Shown: positions 21,813-33,950, counted from the first letter of the stretch. The stretch: DNA of 64,000 bases from Symbiodinium natans (GCA_905221605.1 CAJNDS010000101.1:107208-171207), one strand, 5' to 3'. Program-made: numbers and translations. The notes: a model not told the origin generated them from the letters alone.

Positions 21813-22276
21813 GTTCGACAAATTCCGAGACTGGAGCCGTCAAGGGCGACTCCACGGGGTATGAGGACATGTCTCTCGGCGACGAGGCCGCTTCTCCCCA
21901 ACCATAAGCCATCGCAAAGAGTCTTGAAAGCATCCACGGGCACGAAAGCACGAAACACGCTTGCTCGCCTGCTGACCAGGAAGACTTGGACCTCGATTTT
22001 CCTGCTGAAAGCGGGGCGCAGAACATGGAGCACGATGCTCCCATGGAAGAGCCGGGCGACGTGAGCAAGAGCCCACAGGACTTTCATAGAGGGTAAAGTT
22101 GGGCATCCCGTGCGTCCCATGAAGCTGTACTTCATCTCTGAAATACCGACTTTCGGGACATTAGCCAAGAACGACGATTGGTTGGTTCTTCGTCCATTGG
22201 CCTCCAGGATCTGGCTGGATCGACGAAGAAAAAGACCTTGGACGCCGACGTGGCCATGGCGGAGCAAGGCAGAAAA
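21813..22276 (+). CDS. acidic exons of an unrecognised gene, one in-frame stop
   Basis: Exon 1, 21813-22060 (acceptor TACAG|GT, donor GAC|GTGAGC), reads STNSETGAVKGDSTGYEDMS, then LGDEAASPQP, a TAA at 21905-21907, and continues in the same frame with AIAKSLESIHGHES, SPADQEDLDLDFPAE and APMEEPGD. Exon 2, 22208-22276 (acceptor CCAG|GAT, donor GTAAGT), is 23 codons starting DLAGSTKKKTLDADVAMAEQ. The two exons join in phase. The TAA may be a real disabling mutation, a sequencing or assembly error, or the mark of an unseen intron. Function unknown. The 245-codon minus-strand frame over this interval is its antisense shadow. Confidence 0.45.
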
Positions 22277-22833
22277 GTAAGTCCAAACAAACATCCTGCT
22301 CTCTGGACACCTCTGAACTCCCCACCCTAAACATCTTGAACAGCTACACCCGAGAAAGTTCAGGTTTCAGGCACTTCAGGTTTGCAGGGTTTGTAAGGTA
22401 CAGTAGGGTTTCGGGTTTCGGGTTTCCGTTTGATTGAGGCGGACAGGGACAAGACAGCACAGTCGAGTTCCAGGAGGTGCCGCGTTGATCGGAACTTCGG
22501 CCACCTCATGAGGTTGTACTTCTGAACCTTCTCAATTCGTAGAGTGATTCAGAGTGATTTCCCACGTGATCAGAGCAGTTCGGCCTAGAAACGAGCAAGG
22601 GCCACTGGACGCACAGGTGAGCCAACGACATGCCATCCCGGACCCGGTCCGGGCCGATGCCTCCGCTTTTCAGGCGCATGTGGTGCAGACTGATCGCCAT
22701 TGATCACCTGTTAGGACACAAGGCAGCATAAGGCAGCCAGCACTGTAGCAAATCGCAACAGCAAAAGTGTTTGTAAACGCCTGGGCAGGGCACCATTTCA
22801 ATGCGTTTTGATCACAGTCTCTCCTAGTGACAG

Positions 22834-25800
22834 GAGGCAGAGCAAAGGCTGAGGGATGACATTGAGTCGCTGAGAAAGCTGGAGCAGGACACCTCTGACA
22901 TGAGCATCATAAGTCCTATGGAGCAGCCGTGCCTCAAATCGATTCAGCGTCAAGCATCACGACTCGTTCAAGGCACTTAGACTCTGGCAGAAACGCGGTG
23001 CGGCCTGCATGCCGGCATTATGCCAGGAAACAGTAGGGGTGAGGGACTGCCCTGGAGAATGACAGCGAACTACGCCCTTGAGGGTGGGTTTGTCGAACAA
23101 TTTACAGCAGCTGCGGCAATGTCTGAGATTCTGGAAGAACGGAAGGATCACACGCTGTACTCGCAGAAGTTTGCATATCTGCTGCCACTTAGAGCGGCTG
23201 AAACATCCTGAAACCTCAGGAGCTCCGGCTTCGAAGCCCGCTGCTTGTCCGCAGTCGGACACGTCACGTGTCGTACGAGCTTGGACAATCCATTCCTAAA
23301 TTCAATGCTCCCCCCCCTCGCGAATGGTCAGATTTCTGGGGCCTGGGCTTAGGGATCTCGCTTGCAGCTACTGCTCACATTCTGTCAAATTCGATGTCTT
23401 CTTGTTCCTCATGTATCCTACACGGCAGGAGTTGTGATCCCATAAATACTGCATATATAGGTACCCCTGATTTTGGAAGAAGCCCCTTTCAGTGCCTCGG
23501 TGCGCAGGCCGGGTCCTGTCCAATCGACGAGGAGCCAGATCGCTGGGCAGAAGCCTGCCAAGGTGCAGCAGTCAGCCAGTTATTCGTTGGCCCGACAAGT
23601 GACACGTTGCCGGTTGAAAGGATGCATGCAGATGTACAGATGCTTTTCTAGAATTTTGTTGTGTCACTGACGCAGAGGCAGCAGGCCGCGCCACACCGAA
23701 GTCCAGCAAGCGAAGGAGCGGTGTGCATATCAATGTCTCATTCTTGCTAAGCACTGCCAAGCTTGCTGTTGGGACCTTCACAGGAAGGGCCCAGCAGCTG
23801 CTAGCCAGCAGGCAGGGGTTCAGCATGTGCATATAGATCACAGTCCTGCAGCCCCCTGCACAAGGCGATGTCGCTGTTGGAGCTTGGGTCAGCTCCGGCC
23901 AGCGAGGAGGTCGGAACATGTGGCATGCGACACCTCACAGCCTGAGCAGCGCTAAGGAGCTGCAGGCGCTGGAGATTCAGCAGCTTGCTGCTGGACAGCG
24001 TGAAGTGGCCATGAAGGCTGCCCAGGCAAGGTCAAAGTGACTACGCTGCTGCGCGAGCAGTGCCATGCATCAGGGAAGACGATTTACTGCAACGGTATCA
24101 CCACAATGAATCCAATCCCTGCTTCTGCTCGCACATGCAGGAGGTTGTTGACAACATGGGGTCCTCACTGACAGCGGATGAGCGGGACCGAACAAGGACA
24201 CCGGATGTGCCTGCCGAAAGCAGCATCACGACCCGGGCTGTTTGCCTACTAGGAGGGCAGCCATCGAGTCCGTTCGACACGCTGTAGCTGAACAGGCCTT
24301 TGCCATTGTTGAATTGGCAACAAGCGGCATGTGGCAGATGAATGAAGGCTCTGGGCCCGAGTTTGAATGCAGGTGGAGGCACAAGAGCGACAGCAGAACA
24401 TCAAGGCAGGTTCACCGACACAGCACCTGACGTACCAATACCTGCCCACGGCTGCTCTTCATCGTGGTTATGCACGACTCCAGGCAGCGGGAGCCATGTC
24501 CGAACTTCTCAGGAGCGCTCAATCGGACCATGAGGACAAGGCCGCGCGTGACCTGCCCAAAGTCTTCCCAAAACCATATGCCACATCAGCACGATGACAA
24601 ATCATTGCCTCCGGAGCAAAGCAGAGCAAAGCAGTGCCCATCAGGCAGAGCTGTCGATGGTGAGGCAGCTGAAGGCCCTGCAGCTGTTGGCGTTTCCTTG
24701 GCGACGTAAAACCGTGCGACGGCGAAGGCGGAGCTGGCAGAAGCTAAAGAACTGGCTGACAAAGACCACCAGGCACCTGTGGCGTGCTTCAAATCTGTGC
24801 TTTGTTCAATCCTTAATAAGCCAGTATTTTTAATGCGAGAGGAATCGGAATTGTGGGCAGGTAGAAGAGCAAAAAGTAAGTACGCTCTTGGAGCGACTGG
24901 CGCACCAGAGACTTGCTCGGCAAGAGTGTCCGAACTCATTCTGGCCAAGGAGGTAGGCAATAGGTAGGCATGTACTTATTGGGCTATAGGGTGCTCTAGG
25001 TCTACATAGGCTTTGGTTTAGGGGGTTGATGGTGTTGTAGCAAAGCACTAACATTCCTTACGCCAAGCCGAGGCGAAGCGAGCCCGCGCGGGCCAATGAG
25101 GATAAGCTCCTCATAGCAAGGGCGAAGCAAATTCTGGAGCTCAAGGCATCAGCGTACCGAAGACTGCTAAGACTCCATAGGCGTGCTAGGTTAAGCAAAC
25201 CCATCCGGCCCACGCCCAACTGGTTCGGGTTGCAGTGTGCAGGCGCTTCAGTGGAAAGCCCAGTGCACATTTGGATTCGCAATGTTGGGCATATTTTCAC
25301 CACATCACTCCATCATCAAAGGGCTTAGGCGCTCAATCCCGCTTGTTCAGTTCGGTCAGGGCATCCCGGTTTGCTGAGGCCCCGAAACTCTGAAAGCCCT
25401 GAACCCTAAACGCAGGTCGACTGCTCGATTTATGTGGCGGGCTTCGGGCGAACTACCCTGAACCCTGAGCACTGTATCCGGCGTCCTTTAAGGACTTAAC
25501 TGCGCCTTAGCGGATTGGCGAGGGGCATGTAGGAGCTCAAGGTTCCATGGCTTGTTGTCCTGGAGGGCTAGAGAACTTCAGGTGGCACAACTAGGTCCAC
25601 ACTCGACCCCGAAAAACGCAGGCACAAGTGCAGTGGGATGAGAAGCGCCTGTCAAAAGAGAAGGAGGACCATCATCAACAAGGAAGCATCATTGAGCTTT
25701 GTGCTGCATGCAGTGTTGCTTTGAGGATGAGCTCGTCCTCAAAAACAAGATAAGGCAGCTGGAGGACTGGCCGAATGCCCTGGGTTGCCACATCCCCAAA

Positions 25801-26453
25801 CAGCCGAAATTACGCTGAAAATGTCATGAAGGTAGATGAAAGTTGGGGTACCGGGCGAATGAGCCAGCATCAATAAGGTGTGTTGTCGTTAAGCTACCTG
25901 ACCTTCAGTTCACATGGTCTCTTGAGGGAGATTCTCGTGAATAAAAGAAAGAACCAAAGAAATCGAATATTGAACATTAAACAAGAACGTGCAGAAACGA
26001 ATATTGTTCGGCAGCTCCATGTCCATCGCGCTTTGCTTCGATGTGTACTGGAAATTGCTCTCCTGAGCTTAGTTTTGCCTTCATGCATGTCGTAAACCAG
26101 CCGAGAGATGCTTTTGACATTCTGCGCCGGTCTTCCCTGTCCCTGAGAGCAATGCCTAAGAATTGGTTTTGAGAGCATGCTTCAAAGCAGCCCCTGTGCT
26201 TTCATGAGTCTGAAGGAGAAGATTCGGCAGAGACGACACGCCTCACTCCACGAGGATGGGCGGTCCGTGTACAGGGTTTCAAGATAACAGCATGTTCATC
26301 CTGCGCCAATCTGCCACGAATGTTTGGATGTTTGCGATGTTACTGGCTAACACCAGCTGGCTTGCAGCAAAAGAGATGCGCCGGCAGGCGAAGAACGCGA
26401 AGAGGGCAAAGGCGCGAAAAGTTGTCGCCTGGATGCATCGTGCGGCCAGTTGA
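22834..26453 (+). CDS. coiled-coil protein, many short exons
   Basis: A series of + strand segments rich in Glu, Lys, Ala and Leu, each with an upstream AG|G or CAG acceptor: 22834-22910 (EAEQRLRDDIESLRKLEQD); about 23950-24003 (SAKELQALEIQQLAAGQRE); 24370-24404 (VEAQERQQNIK, GC donor); about 24428-24560 (GYARLQAAGAMSELLRSAQS); about 24709-24775 (ATAKAELAEAKELADKD); about 25095-25160 (ANEDKLLIARAKQILELKAS); about 25621-25690 (AQVQWDEKRLSKEKED); about 25728-25780 (EDELVLKNKIRQLED); and about 26368-26453 (AKEMRRQAKNAKRAKARK). The heptad-like pattern argues for one long coiled-coil protein, perhaps a cytoskeletal or scaffold component, but family and exact boundaries are unknown. The intervening DNA is intron-like. 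The acidic exons at 21.8-22.3 kb may be its 5' part. Confidence 0.5.
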
Positions 26454-26749
26454 GCTCACAGATTCAAGCCGTCACAAGCATAGTCCGTCAGAATTCAAGC
26501 AGTGGCAAGCATAGGCCGTCGATGTGGACCACAGCGGCCGCGCGCTGCCCATCGAGCAGGATGACAGATAGCCTAGACGGGGAGACTTTGCGGTTGAGCC
26601 GGAGACGGTCTCATGCTTGTGCTCTTGAAGTGGTGGAAAGGTCGTTAGGCATCCAAACCTGTTTGAGCTTCGCGTGCTGAACGGGAAGAATCAAACCATT
26701 GAGTTGCTTCATTCCTGATTCCTGGACCTTTCAGAGAGCACCTGACTTG

Positions 26750-27386
26750 GATGTCGAAGCTCAAAAAGGTTACTCGAAGTACAGCGGCTGCATTTCATGC
26801 AGACGGAGCATGTCGTTGCAACAGCCAGAAAGAGTCGGCCGCGTGTGTTGCCATGTTCTCCTACAGCTCAGTAGAGTCAGAGTTCGGACCCTCCAGTCAG
26901 GGTCAGGGGGGGGCTTCGTCTGAAGCTGTTGGTGGCTTCAGCGCGGCACAGAACAGCCTTCAGATGCTTTGCACGTGCTAGCCTTGCTAGCTAGGCTTGC
27001 TAGCCTTCACAGTCAAAGTCATGAAAGCGGCTCTTCATGTTTCATCTCCCCCCCAAAGAAAGCCTCGTTATGCCTTTCATGTCTTTCTCGCGTGCCCACC
27101 AGCGGCATTGACTGGAAACTGCGAAGCTGGTCCTCAGAAAGTCGGAATCAGTGGATATCAGTGGGTGTTTTTTTTGTTGATTGGCAGGTCCCCTAAGCAT
27201 GTTGGAAAAAGGTTGCGCCCTCACGTGCCTCCACGCCTTGTTGCAAGCTCTGCAGGCATGGAGCCCTGCGACATGGAAGAAGCAGAGCTAGATTTTTCGT
27301 TGGGCGCCAAGCGGAAAGCAAAAGCACAAGGCGTGTACATGAACAATGTACAGATTCGGACACAAGTTCTGAGCCCGAGATTCTAA
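26750..27386 (+). CDS. unrecognised exon-like segments
   Basis: About 26751-26980 reads LKKVTRSTAAAFHADGACRC, then SQKESAACVAMFSYSSVESE and a Gly/Ser-rich end; about 27255-27330 reads GMEPCDMEEAELDFSLGAKR. Both are + strand, and they may be the 3' exons of the coiled-coil gene. A G run occurs at 26904-26910. No family is recognised, and the boundaries are approximate. Confidence 0.35.
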
Positions 27387-28704
27387 GGTTAGATGCCGTA
27401 CGAAAACGCTTGAGACGAGGCCTTGATCCACCAGACCAGCTTCACTTTCAGGACTGGCTTTGAAGTAGGTGCCGATGACTGGTAAACCTATGTAATCATC
27501 GTGGAGTTACTAGAGTCACTAGATTGCCTTGAGGTCCATGACATGCAGCGCAGCCACAAAAGAAAACGCATGTTCGGCATCTTGAGCCTGTACTCCGCCG
27601 CTGTGGGCTCTCAGCACGACTTGAATTCGTTAGAACCGCTGGCCCCGACGCAGGAAGTTCATGAACTCATCAGATGACAAACAGATCGTATTCAAGAGCT
27701 GTAGACATGGTAGGTCCTACAATGTAGGATAATCATCCGGCTGTATGAATACGGGAACCACACTCCTCGGTTTTCAACAGCGACAGCAAACGAATGACCC
27801 CAACCGAGGTGCTAAAAAGCGCCACAATGTTGCAAAAACCCAAACACTGAAAGAGTGCGAAATGGGTACAGGCATGTACAGGCATTGAGAGGCCGGGCAT
27901 ATGCAACCTACCACTCTATACTCGTAAACCAGCAGCAACAAGGTAACAAAGACAAAGCTTGCCACTCGAGCCAGGGAGTGCAAGGTGCCCCTTCGCAGAG
28001 GCTTCAGGCCATGGCAGAGACCAAGCTGAGGAAGTTCTTCAGGCTCTTACGCTTGGAAATTCTCCGTAATGCTGGGCCCCCAGAAAGCGACATGCTGATG
28101 AACTCAGCAATCCCATGCAATCCCCAAATGCCACAGCAGCAGATGCATCCAGCTGATGGTCGGGGCTGCATTTTATGTTGCATGTCACCGTGTACTGCAG
28201 TCGCAGTTCTTTCTTGGATGCTTTCGAGAAGAGGGACAATCTTATGATGCGAGGTCCCTTCGTCGTCGTTGAGTGAACCCTAAGCCAGAGCCCCACCCAT
28301 CTCGGCCATGAGCTGCCAAGGCCCGGCGTCCATCTGGGATTATGTTCTTTGTGGGCGCCATCGGCCTGGTCACGCTGAGGGCCGTGAGGATGGAGCAGTG
28401 GGTATGAGCACAGGGTTTAATCTGATGTTCAAGCATGAGGCTCTTACATGTTCTTAACAATGCTCTAAACATAGCCTCGAAGAAATGGGTTCTAAGGGCT
28501 AGGAGAAGAATGAGAAGACAGCTCCATCTGCAGCAGCGCATGCCAGTGCCTCAGGCAGCTCCTGCCGGTCACGGCTGGTGCTCAGGCGCAACATATCAAT
28601 GCAGGCACATCGCCCGGATGCTGAACGCAGCTGATAAGTGAAGGTCAGGAAGAGCGCGTGGCCATGAAATTATGTGACTACGGCTGCTGCCAGGTGTGCC
28701 AAAG
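27387..28704. other. mostly non-coding, one weak exon
   Basis: One + strand stretch near 27998-28060 reads RLQAMAETKLRKFFRLLRLE and could be an exon. Otherwise I see nothing that can be supported. The 5' end of the phosphatase gene probably lies in the right part of this interval. Confidence 0.3.
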
Positions 28705-31259
28705 GCTGGGATGACCTACTTCTTCTCCGTTGGTGATTTTGGTGTTGCGGCCTGCGAACGTGCCTTTAAGGACGGCATCGGCCTTTGTGCAGCATATTGC
28801 AGCATCCAAGCACTGCAACGATCCGCCACGAGCAGCCTCGGTGTGTCGAAGAGGCCAACCAGCTGGAAAGTGCCGGCGGTGATGGCCACCACTCGTGCTC
28901 GGCGGGTCATCAGCTCCTCGTGAGATTTGCGGCAGAGTTTTATTTCGGTTTTCACATGAAGTGCTACAGGCGCCGTCGTGGGAACTGACAGCCACTGCCA
29001 AGGAAGCTTGTGGCAGCGGCCATGGAACACCTGGCCGGGGGCTTGCAGCCGGAGTTTATCCTTTCCCTTGGGGATGCTCGGAAGTACCATGAAATACATG
29101 CAAGCACCAGACAGCACATGCAGTGCATAATGCAGTGCACATTCAGTACACGCGTACAACTCCCATCGGGGCCCATCAACGTGCTTCCATGCAGACACAA
29201 TCAAGGACAACTTCTACATCCGGGGAGTCTTTGGACATTGCAATCTAACAGATTGTTTTGCTGGTCAGCTGCACAGGATACTACTTAAGGCCTTGGCATG
29301 AATCGTGGAGAAAACAGCACAGCTCACAGGTGAAGGACTCGGAAGATCCCCAATTCCAGGAGTCCTTCGTCTCTTGGCCTTTGTTTGCAGTGCTGCTCAG
29401 TCTTGGATCGGATCGCAACATGTGAGTCTGCGAAGCCATCACCTGTAGCCAAGGAAGACATCTACAGCTATGGCAATCTGTCTGAGATCCCCTGGCAGGC
29501 AAAGACAATAACACGCGATGCCTACCTAGGCCCTAAGCCCCGCGAAGCCACCAAGTCTTTTGCATAGCTTTGATCACCCCCCCTCCACCCCCAAAGCGCG
29601 AGTCTGTCGTCCGGAGTCGTCCCTTCTCAGATCACACTGGGAGATCATGATCATCGGGGCAACATCTCGGCGCTTCTGCAGCGGCCACAGCGCAATCCGC
29701 GGTGGCGTCTGCCTTCCCCGTGACTGGGCGAGGAATAGGAATGCCTTGGGCAGCTTGGGGCACATGGCAGAAGAGCAAGCATATTATAAAGCAGCAAGCG
29801 GCGCCCTGCACGAAGCTGATGCTACAGGTACTACGTTTTCCAACTACCGACGGGAAAGAGACAGGTCAGATTCCTCGTGCTGGACTCTGTGGGACTGGAG
29901 GGTGGCATGCTCGAGCACACCCCGAAGGGGAGACGTTTCGAGAAGGAGCACATGGCAGCCAAAGGGGCTTTCAATACTTTCAGCGTAGCTTTCAAACGCA
30001 AGCTGGATGGCAATTGCAGTTTCAATCGTACTCTTCGTCAACCCCCGACTGACAAGGTGTCGCTCAAAAACTCTTCAAGTTCAGATCCCAGTAGATCCCA
30101 TTTAAGGAGGCCTGAGGCGAAGTGTAGAAACATTAGCAGCACGAACGGGGGGGTTTTGTTAGTCCTGTTCCTGTACCATGCTGCGAACGTGGGCAACTTT
30201 GGCAATTCGTCAATATCTAACATCAATCCTAAGTTGCAATGACCGATGTCCTATCTTCTATTGCTTGTCCTTGATGTCCTTGCAAAGGACCTCTCAGAGG
30301 AATTTGCAGGCAGCAAGGCTGGAGGGGCGCAGTGGGATTGGCTTTCTCGAAGCCTGGCCCCTCGGCATGACATGGGGGTTCAAGATTCTGGCGCCCCATC
30401 ACGAAGCCCTTCAAAAAGAAGCACTTTAAAACGGCTCCTCAGAAGAAACCCTGATTGAAACCAAGCCCATGCCTGCTCTGAAGCCCCTCTTTGCTGGGTT
30501 CACTCACTCACTCACTCACTCACTCACTTACTCTAGTTTTCGATTCTACGCGGTTCCTTTTTAACGCTGACATGTCGCTCCGTTTCAGCAATGACGGTAT
30601 AGTGACTCCCTGATACGCTTTTGATGACACATGAATCCTTCAGGCCAACGAGGATGAGGCCGCCTCACTGCAGGCCAGCAGTGCATACACGAGAGCCGCT
30701 TGAGTCACTACATGTCACTACAGTGCCGAGCTTTGCTTCGAGGTCGTCGTCGGACACCGGCCCATCCGAAGCCTGGCTGACCGTGGAAAATATGGCTCCG
30801 CGCCGCCTGAGGCGGCGGCAGCCGAGGCGCTAAAGGCGGCGCTGCTGACAGCGTCCACGCCCGTGCCATGGCAGCGTTTGCCGGGGCATCGTTAAAGCCA
30901 TTGTTGGCCACGACCTGCCACGAACCATCATGAGCCAAACTGAAACCAATGTCCCTCGAACCTGAGCTTGGCTAAAGTGGCTGAAGTGGCTGGAAGTGGC
31001 TGAGGTGGTTTATTTGCACGGCCATGATCATGTGATGCAGCACTTCCGCGAAAGCGAGCAGGAGGTTCATCACATCGGAAACGGAGTGGGAGGGATGGGC
31101 TTGCATCCGCTCAAGAACTGCTCGGATTGCAGCGAATTCCAGTGGGGGACTTCAGCGCATGGCTTTGCAGTACACGAGCTTGCAAAAGATTTCCTGGCCA
31201 CCCACTTTGTGGATGCCACCACACGACAAGTCCTACATACCGTAGTCATTCCTTTCTGA
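28705..31259 (+). CDS. purple acid phosphatase-like (TRAP-type) metallophosphoesterase
   Basis: Exons: 28705-28743 (TYFFSVGDFG); 28992-29072 (KLVAAAMEHLAGGLQPEFIL then SLG); 29206-29226, a 21-nt micro-exon (DNFYIRG); 29330 to about 29380 (VKDSEDPQFQESFVSW); about 29468-29520 (YGNLSEIPWQAKTITRD); 29828-29901 (YYVFQLPTGKRQVRFLVLDS); about 30290-30356 (AQWDWLSRSLA); about 30724-30850 (EVVVGHRPIRSLADRGKYGS); and 31005-31259 (VVYLHGHDHVMQHFRES, then HHIGNGVGGMGL and TGA at 31257-31259). These match, in order, the dimetal-site blocks of TRAP-type phosphatases: GDxG, GDNFY, GHxP and GHDH. They supply the Asp, Tyr and His metal ligands for hydrolysis of phosphate monoesters. The GNHD block, which carries essential Asn and His, was not found between 29380 and 29467. 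No signal peptide exon was located. Such enzymes are usually secreted or lysosomal. Confidence 0.85.
30497..30534. repeat. (ACTC)n microsatellite in a phosphatase intron
   Basis: About eight CACT/ACTC units. It is the reverse complement of the shorter GTGA-type run at 31579-31600. Confidence 0.9.
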
Positions 31260-31578
31260 GAAAGACTCCTTTTTTGTTGGATCGCTTGATGGTAGGTTTG
31301 TGGGACTTGCCGTTCCTCGCCGGCATCAGAACAAAAGAGAACGCTGCACACTGGCTCGAAGCCGTCACCTCGACCTTGCCGAACATATCGCATTCCGATG
31401 CCTGGTGAGAGGAGCTGTGCCTGACCGAAGACATCATCTTGGCGTACGGCGGTGACGGTGACATTCACTGTGAATCTGCGCCGGACCATCCACCGTCACC
31501 CTCTCCCTGCATACAGCGTCAGGCAAGGTTGCAAAGCAGCGCTTGTTTCAAGGTATGCTGATGGTTAGTTAGACATGG

Positions 31579-31600
31579 CAAGTGAGTGAGTGAGTGAGTG
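31579..31600. repeat. (GTGA)n microsatellite
   Basis: About five GTGA units, 320 bp after the phosphatase stop codon. It is the reverse complement of the unit repeated at 30497-30534. Confidence 0.9.
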
Positions 31601-31889
31601 GACGCCTGGGGTGCCCTCCGGCCAAGGGAAACGTTCCCTCCCGCCATCTCTTCCCTCCTCCGCTTGCGTCATTGGGGAGATCCGGCAAGAGTTCGATGCT
31701 CCGAGCAGGTAATCCGAGCTGGGAAAATGCTGGGTGGACGTACCAAACACGCACACTCGCACCGGCAGCAAGACGAAGGGGAAAGAATCAAATTCAGCTC
31801 ATCCCCTTTTGGCTGTGCAAAAACAGAATCCCCTTGGCGTGCGGGGCAATGCCTCCGCCTGAAGGCACCGCCCCCGACCAGAAGGGTGT

Positions 31890-33760
31890 CATGGCAAGTC
31901 CTTGAAATAAAATTGTCAGAGGTTGTATCAAGATGCAAGCGCGGCCTGCAGGTTCAGTCACTTCGCATCAATGGCCTCGACCATCTGCAAGAACGCATCC
32001 AGCAAGTTCAAGGGCACTTGTCAGCTGCTTAGATCAGCTGTGGAGTCTCTCTCATGAGTCTCTCTCATGCCTATGGCTCAGGACCTTAGGATGGTTTACC
32101 TGCAGATTTTTGTCTCGTATTGTTGGAGCTCCAAGCCCACCTCGCGCTGAGGCTGGTATGCCTGGAGACGGCACTGCCCTGTGCCCCTTGGTGCAGCAAA
32201 TTGCAGCAACGTTCTCTTCGACGCAACTTAAGACAGATGGGCGACAAGACAGGAGCCTCGCCCGAGCATCGCCTTCGTGGCTGGAACGTGGTTTGCGGCG
32301 AAGGTTTCACAGCGCGGGCTGCAGGCAGTGAAGGATGGCTCCACGGACAGGACTGCGGGTGATGTGCTGGTTGCAGGTTGCCGTAAGATGCCTTATGTCT
32401 CCGAGTCTGCACGGCGATTGGAAGGAGTCCCGGGGGATTGGGTGAGCTTCTTGCCCTTCTGGCAGTTCTCGATTTCTTGACTTCTGAATCTTCCGGCCTT
32501 GGACGCCAGAGCAGCATCTTTGCCACCGCCACCAGAATGGTTACATTGAAAGCTTGCCAAGAGTGTCTTGCCAAAGTAGAGCTCCAGCTGATCTTTGGGC
32601 CACCAGAAGCAAAGCCTGTGCGCGCAACTGGCGTCATGCGCCTACTGCAGCTGGAAGGCACCACTCTTCAACGCGAGTGGGTGGGTGCTCTACGTGAGGG
32701 CTGTCATTTACTGCAGGGGCATTTACGGCAGAATTGCCTAAATTTCTGAACTTTGATACAACCCACATTAGAAGTCCCTCTGCATTGCCTACGCCCCCAT
32801 CCCCATGTCAGGTGAAGAAGCCTTGCTCAGAATGCTGCAGAAGATGTTGCCGAAGCAAGCGCCCACCTTAGCACAAGGAGTGTGCAGTGTGCTCAGACCT
32901 CAGACAGGTTCAGGTTCAGCTGTGTTTTTGCGGGAGAAGCGTGGGATCCGAGGCCTCACGCAAGGATTTCGAGCAGCTTCAGGAGCCCGTCCAGCTGCTT
33001 CTGGCCGCGGCTCAGTGTCTCTTCTCAGAGGCCGCTGCGCTTGCACTTTGCCATACGATGCCACTCTATACCACTGTGCGGTCATGTCATTCTGGGCTTA
33101 TGCTCCCGTAACGCAAAGCAGAACTTAGTAACTTGCGCAGGATGAGGAAGAGTCACTGCGCCGAGTTTTAGAGACACTTCGCTTGGAATCGGCTTCGCCC
33201 GTGTCCTCCGCCGAGCTGAAAGCGGCATTTGGAGAAGCTTGGCAACAAAAGCGAAAAGAAAGTCATAGACAGTCAAACAGTCCAGATTGCCTGGAGCGGA
33301 CTGAAAGTGCTGAGGATACGAGCCCTCTACTTTACATGGGCGTGGAGCACTTTGGCTGCGGCACATGATATGCGGTTTATGCGTCTTGCACCTGGTCGTG
33401 TGCTGATAGGCCTCTTAAAGTTCAGGGCACCGGTACTGCACTCCGCAAGCAACTCATGTAGGACAACGTCCTGGGTCTGGCAAATCGAGGCTGTATCGCA
33501 GCGGAGTTGAGCAGATTCTGGCATGCTTCAGCTCCTGGACAGGCCTCAAGCTTGGACACTTTCATTTGCTGAGCTTGCTGGCAGCTCTTCCTGCTCTATC
33601 CTGCTCTGGTGACTTCGCTCGCCGTTCTGCAGGCTACTTTGCTTTTGACGAGGAGCTGCAGCAGCATGACATCAAAGGATCCGTGACGATATTGGAGACT
33701 TCAGCGGTCTCGTGCTATGACAGCTCTTTTGGAGAGACAAGGTTGCTGAGTTAAATTGTC
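31890..33760 (+). CDS. unrecognised helix-rich gene, several exons
   Basis: Exon-like + strand segments: about 31895-32030 (LQVQSLRINGLDHLQERIQQ); about 32290-32372 (FAAKVSQRGLQAVKDGSTDR); about 32438-32720 (MVTLKACQECLAKVELQLIF, then REWVGALREGCHLLQ); about 32812-32880 (GEEALLRMLQKMLPKQAPTL); about 32948-33050 (EASRKDFEQLQEPVQLLLAA); 33142-33262 (acceptor GCGCAG|GAT; DEEESLRRVLETLRLESASP, AELKAAFGEAWQQKRKE); and about 33640-33740 (FDEELQQHDIKGSVTILETS). The predicted protein is alpha-helical. The repeated amphipathic helices suggest a solenoid or coiled-coil scaffold, but no family signature is recognised. Boundaries are approximate except for the 33142 acceptor. Confidence 0.45.
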
Positions 33761-33950
33761 ATAAGCTGTTGATATGCCATGGCAATGTCTCTGTGTGTGT
33801 GGAGCTACAAAGGTTACTCTCTGCCTGCCCGCACGCGAGCTGCGTTCAAGAGCTGCGTCGCCACATTGGCCAACGCCTGCTGGACTCGCCACATTGCAAA
33901 TGCAACAGCCCAAAATAGACATGTCTTAAGCCCATCTGTTCTAAACCCTC

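Noticed and set aside
21557..22294. 245-codon minus-strand open frame
   Set aside because: It lies antisense to + strand exons with matching canonical splice sites (22061, 22208, 22277); no family motif.
28678..29210. Minus-strand open frames of 107 and 164 codons
   Set aside because: Antisense to phosphatase exons carrying diagnostic GDFG and SLG/DNFY motifs on the + strand.
32086..32664. 192-codon minus-strand open frame
   Set aside because: Shadow of helix-coding + strand segments; it has no motif and a poorer composition.
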